From Escarpia spicata (taxonomy: Eukaryota > Annelida > Polychaeta > Sabellida > Siboglinidae): a stretch of DNA of 64,000 nt. The position numbers were made by a program, and so were the translations under genes. Under the pieces are notes generated by a model. That model worked only from the letters and a program-made list of their open reading frames with translations, was not told the DNA's origin and ran no database searches. This document shows, piece after piece, positions 58,435-64,000 of the stretch. Each line of letters begins with the position of its first letter. The first letter of the stretch is position 1. The DNA is taken from contig OZ023205.1 of the NCBI GenBank assembly GCA_963995525.1, forward strand, positions 56,323,174 to 56,387,173, written 5' to 3'.

Positions 58435-60520
58435 GTATGTATTGCACTATCGAAGTTAGCAACAAGAACGTGTAGCCGTGTATTAATTCAACGAGAATTG
58501 CAACGCTAGACTCGACTACAACTAGCATTTGATATCATATGTACTAACTAGTGTTGTTTTTTTGCAACAAAGAATCGTAATAAAAGTAACTGTTTGTTTT
58601 TTAAATGTACCTGACATTTTTTTAACCTCTTCCTATTTTTTTTCTATTGTTGCTTTGCATATTATGTGCATGTGATGTGTATGTGATATTATAAATTATT
58701 ACATTATACATATCAAGTGCAGTGATTGTACCTGTAGTTGTATTGTGCTTTTCATAATTTTTTAGTCAATCTTATCAAATAGTTTAAATAAAATGTTTGT
58801 ACTTTACATTGTCTTTACTTTAATTCACATGCATTTCTAACAACAATATGCAATTTAACGAAGACACCCATTACTGCAAAATCATCATGCAGACAAACAA
58901 AACTATCTCATACAGGGGTGAATCCAGAAATTGAGCCTGGCCGAACCAAATGGTGTAGTTTAAATTTGGTCGCTACCGAGCCGCCATAACTATAACTTCA
59001 GCCGCTTGGCTGGAGTGGTGATATCGGAAGACGGGGGGGGGGGGGGGGGGGGGGGTACTAATGAACATTTTTGACACTGCACAGGCATGATTATTATGAT
59101 AGTACAATCACTGAGGCTTGGCTATATTATATTGTTTCAACTTTCAAGTGTATTTACTTGCACTGTATATACGAATTTATGTTTGCAACAAATATTCCAA
59201 ATTAAATAAATAGAACATTAAATTGAAAAACTTAACTGCAAATGAAATGTAGAATGTAACTGAAAGTTTCACAAAAGCCTTATCAACCAAAGATGGTGTA
59301 ACTACCCACATAAGATTGGTCAGAATAAAACATAATTGTTAAAACCAATCACATATGTTTGCATATCTTCCAGTTATTATGCTATGATTTATATATATAT
59401 ATATATATATATAACGTTTGCATAGCAGCATCAATTAATACTTACGTTTGTTCTAACTGTCCTCAGCTGCATCCAGCCTCAGGAAGTGACTGGACACCTG
59501 AGCTGCCTTTGCTATGACCACTGATGCTTGATAGAACCACCACAGATCTTGTCATATGTGATGGCTGCAGTGGTGTTGTGGTAGTTCACGCCTTTGTGTT
59601 GAAGCTGTCAAGCAAAGTCATGAATTGGAATATGGAATGAGTCGGATTATTTGTGAAAATGAACATGGTTTGACAGATTCCAGCTGTTAGTTATATCTCT
59701 TATGAGAGCAACAAAGGCATTTTAGTATGGATTTCCTGGCTTGATTTAACAAACAAAAATGATTATGGCCTTTCAACTACTGGCAACTGTGGTTATTAAC
59801 TAGAGGTTTCTGACTGGGAAAGTATGTTCCTTGAAGCGAAGCCTCTGTGGCTTCAATGTCATCAACGTGCAAACAATTTGTAGACTGTCCTGTCAGAAAG
59901 CTAGCTGCCAACCCCGACTGTATTTGAATTGAATCACGCAAAGTAAGATGAAGTGAATTAATTAAATTAAATGGAAAACAAATTTACAAAATTGTTCTAC
60001 AGAATGCATAAATTACAAAATGCATGTTATTGATAAATTGTAATGTTTTGGATGTGCTTTTTTTTGTGAAAGACCAAAATAAAAACAACTAAAAACAGAA
60101 CTTCTATAATTTACATGTACAAAAGGATTTGTAACTTAACAAAACATGAGCTGCAATTCTTTGTATAGTAACAGTAATTCTGTGCTATCTCACATAAATC
60201 AGTCGCAAGCTATCGATACATGTTAGCGAAGGCCTACATGTTATTGTTATGGACATTTTCACAGTATTGAGGGGTGGTGGTTTTCTGAACATAATAAGCA
60301 ACATAATATTATATTCATACGAATAAATATGCGTGGTTGAGGCTGACTACTTTGAAATTACTAACTTGTCAAGAAGAAGTTCTCTTGATTGAAAGTCCAA
60401 CATTCTAGTCACTGAGCAACTGCACTCTATTGTAACCATGTGCATTGTTTCAATGGAGCACATTGTGTAAATACAGATGTATGTATGTATGTATGTTGAA
60501 TTGAAAAGCATGGAAATAAC
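58435..60520. repeat. Gene-poor stretch with poly-G and AT tracts
   Basis: 58913 begins caggggtgaatccag, like one end of a hAT-type element, and 59033-59055 is an uninterrupted 23-G run within the same 140 bases. An AT tract lies at 59392-59413 and a (gtat)n at 60475-60496. The other end of the putative element was not found. No exon could be fitted to the flanking SWIM/YqaJ gene. Confidence 0.4.
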
Positions 60521-62803
60521 TAACCATTTCATCTTTCAAGTACTGATCTTGTGGAGTTAACTTCAAGTAGTCGTGGTCGTTGGCACGGGAATGTGGATTG
60601 GCAGGAGGGAACAGCTGCATCACTGGCATTGGTTGACTTTCCTGAAATATGTATATGTAGAGATATAAGCAACATTGTATTATTTGCTTTATACATAAAG
60701 CCAGAGACTGCACTAATGCCCATGTTTTGACAAGTAACTATTTTTCAATTGGTCTGTAAAAGGAATACAAGCTGTATAAGATTTGTTTCGTCAAATAGAG
60801 TGAACCTGTCTGGAGTGGAGTCGTTGTTCTGCAGTTGTTCTGATCAAGGATCATATATAAGGTCCGCATTGTCCTTCCCATGAATTGCATGTAATCTGCT
60901 GGACTTGATAGGAGTTCCTTTAAAAGGTATAGCATGACGGAACGTCTGGAGGACCTGCAGGTCAAGTCAAAGTGTACATTTATGAATTTTATATGCATTT
61001 TAACCATTTCATTTATTTATTGTTGCTGATATATTGACAACAGCGTGTCACATTCTTGAAACTACCCAGCTTATTTGTACAAAATTGGGATAAACTAAAT
61101 GCAATTTTGTGTACATTGACAGTTGCCCCAATATTATTTTTACATAGTACATTGAATGCAGAAAATAAGTGTTTTTTTTAAACGTCTTACCTCTGTACAT
61201 GTCACTTCTGTCAAGATAGTCCCTATCTGACACTAGTGTCCAGCCGAACAGAACTGCTGCAACATGCTTGCAGTGAGCTGTAGGGCCCTGCCCAGCACCA
61301 CATTCACATTGTGCTTCTTACACCACCGTATCATTGTTCATGGACACATCTACTTTATAAGAGGCAGACTTCCTCATCGCTGCCCACACAACAGCTGACA
61401 CAAACCACTTTCCTTGTGTGTTGTCTGTGGTGGTACGCATATACCGCAATAACCTGAAGAAAACAATGTACAATATATATAAAAAATTGTGGAGTTGCAC
61501 AATACTGGGCCAAATTGGTGTCCTGTAACTGTAACTTACGCTATATTTACTCCATAACCAGCTTCGTTTGCGGACAGTTCCTGTTGATAACATTTATGCT
61601 GTATCTTAGGCCCATGAAGAAAGAAGAGACACAAAAAAACGCATCCTGCCGGTTTATTGTTGTTTGAAAAAAAATGGGGTTGTGGACAATGTGGTGGATT
61701 TCGTAAGTTACAGTGTCCACCATTTCACGTCCAGAGTGCTCTGATCATTCTTAACATTTTTAAAGTCTTGGTTGGATTCTGATGAGGTACTAGCATACAT
61801 CAGTCAAGCAATTTTTTTTTTCTGAAAGGTTTCACATTCTCCTATTTTAGATCATCAACTTCATTTGGCATTGCGCCACATAACAGTGAGTAAAGCTATC
61901 TTATCTTCTTTAATTTTAAGTGTAGATGTATCTTGGTTACCATCTAAGACTTTTTGTTTTTGTTGTCCAGTCCTCTTTTTTGGCCCAGTATTGTGCTTCA
62001 CCTATATATATATTTACCCAGACACGTATATAATGTAATATCAATAATAATTCATGAGTAAGGAGCTGTTAGGTTTCTTTTAAACTGGTTAATGGTCAGG
62101 AGTATTCTAAGTTTATGAGGCAAGGTATTCCTGAATACTGGTCCTGAATAATTTATTGTTAGGTTTTGAATGTTTGTTCTTACATTTAACACATAGAAAT
62201 TTGCCAAACCTCTTACAAATAAGCCTGCTGGTATCCATTGACAAAGAAAACTATTATTTCACCAAGGCAGTATCATATTTGACAGGGACGTACGAACTAC
62301 AAAGCTCATATGGTTATTCGCTTTTACTTTTAATCCTACAGTGCTTTTAGTTTAATGTTAAGATAACTCACCTTTCTTTGTATAGAGACTTGCTCTTTTC
62401 CTCCAGCTTCTTTCCATACTGGGATAAGTATTCCTCTAGACTCCCCAGTGTAAATTTGGGTAGTTGGTGTATACCACCATGTACGTCCCTATATGTTATT
62501 CTGCGGCAGTTTCATGCTGAGCTCCTCTTCATTAACATGTAAAATGAAAAACAATGACATTATCCCAAGTTATATTCAATATGTGACTAAGATAAAGTAT
62601 AGTGGGTTTGGAGTAAGACTGCTCATGATATAGAAGAAAGCACTGTGATCAGGCTGGGCTGGTACCCCCACATCCCTCTCGATAGTGTATGTTACTCCAA
62701 GGGTTTGTGCTGGTTTTTATGAAATATAGAAACACACCCTCCCATCTTAGGTAATATAAGGATGCATTTTATTTATCCTAACAGCAGAAACAAATTATAC
62801 AGA

Positions 62804-63065
62804 GAGTGCGGCTAGTGTAATGGTTAGCACATCCGCCTGGCATGTCAGTGCTCTGAGTTCGAAACCTGGACCGAGCAGGCACGATATTTGGTGTAAAAAT
62901 CTGGCTCTCAAAATTGGGGACTGCATATCCCTAGTGACTCGGTGATCACATTAATGTCGGTCCCGTCTCAATTTGGGACATAAAAGAACCACCGAGGATG
63001 ACAAGCACCCTGGTAGTGACCACCCTCAGTGCCAGTATATAAAGAATGAGACCTCATAAGACCAT
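62804..63065 (+). mobile_element. tRNA-derived SINE-like element
   Basis: The head contains an A-box-like tagtgtaatggttagcaca and a B-box-like gagttcgaaacc at tRNA spacing. A tRNA-unrelated body follows (ctcggtgatcacattaatgt, cccgtctcaatttggg). A functional tRNA is unlikely because the stems do not pair fully and the body follows without a terminator. The 3' end is uncertain. Confidence 0.65.
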
Positions 63066-63634
63066 TACATTGTAACCACAATAATACAGACTAGTCAGTT
63101 AATAGAACATTGCCAAGTTTACTAATATTCACTTAAAAACAGCCTCCCCCATTCATGACATAGACGCTCACGCTTCATAGACGTGACTGGCTGCACTGAC
63201 CATTTTATATACATATTAGATGGATGTATACGTTGCTTTCACTGAACTGTACACGTTATAGTACGAATAAATATTATTATTGACAGTTTTCGAAACATCA
63301 TGAATTATCGCTCACACACAGTACCAACCTTCCTGACAAACAATTCGCGTTTTCTGGCAGACTGCTTGGCACTTCATTTCTTCCGTTCATCGACTTTGAG
63401 ACTAAATCGAGTTCTTTTAATTTCCAACTTTGATAAAACAGCTCATAACGTGGGTAAAAAATGCTCGATATAAGTATTATGTACACTACGACTATGACCA
63501 AAGCAATTATATAATTGCTTTGGCCTGACTTGCAAGGGATACTTCAGTATTTGCAAGTTGGTGTAGTTCGCTAGGGGGCAGCACAGCTTAGCTTACCTTA
63601 GGTCACTGAGTTTAATTTGTGCCTGATTATCTTT

Positions 63635-63712
63635 TCGAGAACTTCGTTTCGAGAATTTCGTTTCGAGAACTTCGTTTCGAGAAAATCTTTTGGAGAAAAT
63701 CTTTTGGAGAAA
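63635..63712 (+). repeat. 15-16-bp tandem repeat
   Basis: Units of ttcgtttcgagaa(c/t) repeat about four times, then grade into two units of aaatcttttggag. A weak open frame across it is repeat translation. Confidence 0.85.
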
Positions 63713-63764
63713 TATTTGACCAAACGCCATTCTAGTGAATTATTTGACAAAAATCTTGCACAAT

Positions 63765-63882
63765 GTCAGCGTAAAGGGATAATCGAAAGTCAGAAATCAA
63801 CAATCTCGGCGTAAAAGGATAATCGAAAGTCAGAAATCAACAATGTAGCATTGTGGAATTATGGCCCTAATATCGTTCCATA
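63765..63882 (+). repeat. 40-bp tandem pair overlapping dispersed repeat copy 2
   Basis: Units 63765-63804 and 63805-63844 share ggataatcgaaagtcagaaa. The second continues into a segment (to 63882) that matches 44819-44896 on the opposite strand. The duplication is absent from the 44.8-kb copy. Confidence 0.9.
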
Positions 63883-64000
63883 CCGCGCGCACCGTGCACC
63901 CCCTAGTAGGCCTACTACAAGTTAACTTCCTGTCAATTTCGGCTGTTTATTACGTGGTCCAATAGAGCTGGTAGCCTGATTTGAGCGTGCCTATTTATTG

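Larger units (their letters stand above)
57449..62505 (-). pseudogene. SWIM zinc finger plus YqaJ-type nuclease gene, split and damaged
   Basis: Read right to left: 62505-62372 (HQLPKFTLGSLEEYLSQYGK, donor gtgagt); 61585-61542 (ELSANEAGYGVNIA); 61453-61191 (LLRYMRTTTDNTQGKWFVSA, then a TAA, then the SWIM motif CECGAGQGPTAHCKHVAAVL); about 60965-60790 (TFRHAIPFKGTPIKSSRL, then TGA in place of an arginine after LIYDP); 60641-60525 (QLFPPANPHSRANDHDYLKL, 117 bp, phase 0 at both ends); about 57920-57449 (EISEEQATELERATMK, TPAVLHDRRYENVAVEQFE, ILEVKFVYTARED, YYYQIQGQLFC). SWIM fingers bind DNA or protein; YqaJ is the lambda-exonuclease-like recombination fold, and the E-V-K and Q-x-Q motifs of its core are present. 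Such SWIM/YqaJ proteins are multi-copy in many aquatic invertebrates and may be mobile. At least two premature stops and frame changes indicate decay. The function is not established for the family. Confidence 0.75.

Noticed and set aside
62804..62888. Functional tRNA gene
   Set aside because: A and B boxes are present, but acceptor and anticodon stems do not pair properly and a SINE-like body follows.

Overview
The window is a metazoan nuclear genome fragment, most likely from an aquatic invertebrate (mollusc, cnidarian, hemichordate or similar; I cannot fix the phylum). It is strongly AT-rich by eye. Its genes are split by canonical GT/AG introns. It is crowded with non-LTR retrotransposons, hAT-type and other DNA-transposon debris, foldback repeats, tRNA-derived SINE-like sequence and long microsatellites. 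I see no prokaryotic gene organisation, no CRISPR array and no rRNA.

Two gene models can be joined exon by exon into uninterrupted proteins. The first is a + strand, 4-exon, 470-residue integrase-fold gene at 10056-13856 with a D-56-D-34-E catalytic triad, related to eukaryotic integrase/transposase families of the IS3EU/GINGER kind. The second is a - strand, 12-exon, 699-residue HECT E3 ubiquitin ligase (32783 down to 15432) with two UBZ-like zinc fingers of identical C-x2-C-x11-H-x3-C spacing ahead of the HECT domain. The two genes converge on 13.9-15.4 kb.

Layout: 0-1.9 kb is non-coding with a possible promoter and first exon. 1.9-6.1 kb is an inactivated CR1-like LINE on the - strand (LINE-A). 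6.1-10 kb is nested palindromes and copies of a composite repeat carrying a THAP-finger-like segment followed by tRNA-like sequence. 10-13.9 kb is the integrase gene, with another copy of the composite repeat in its second intron. 15.4-32.8 kb is the HECT gene, whose introns hold two foldback elements and a 1.94-kb hAT-like element with an 8-bp target duplication and a GC-richer cargo. 32.8-34 kb may be a divergent promoter. 35-37.3 kb is a decayed multi-frameshift gene of a repetitive family. 38.7-39.7 kb is a second hAT-like element. 40-45 kb is mostly gene-free with simple repeats, including a palindromic (CA)n/(TG)n block. 45.2-49 kb holds a CpG-rich putative promoter and a tentative exon chain. 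49.3-53.9 kb is a nearly intact CR1-type LINE on the + strand (LINE-B: zinc-motif/SGNH-esterase ORF1, EN-RT ORF2). 54.1-54.6 kb is a broken P2X7-intracellular-domain-like exon. 56.0-56.4 kb is a transposase fragment. 57.4-62.5 kb is a - strand SWIM/YqaJ-type gene with premature stops. The end holds a SINE-like element and short tandem repeats.

Apart from the HECT gene and perhaps the integrase gene, almost everything coding here comes from mobile or multi-copy families. The region reads as a transposon graveyard around one solid host gene. All family names come from motif recognition by eye; no database search was run.
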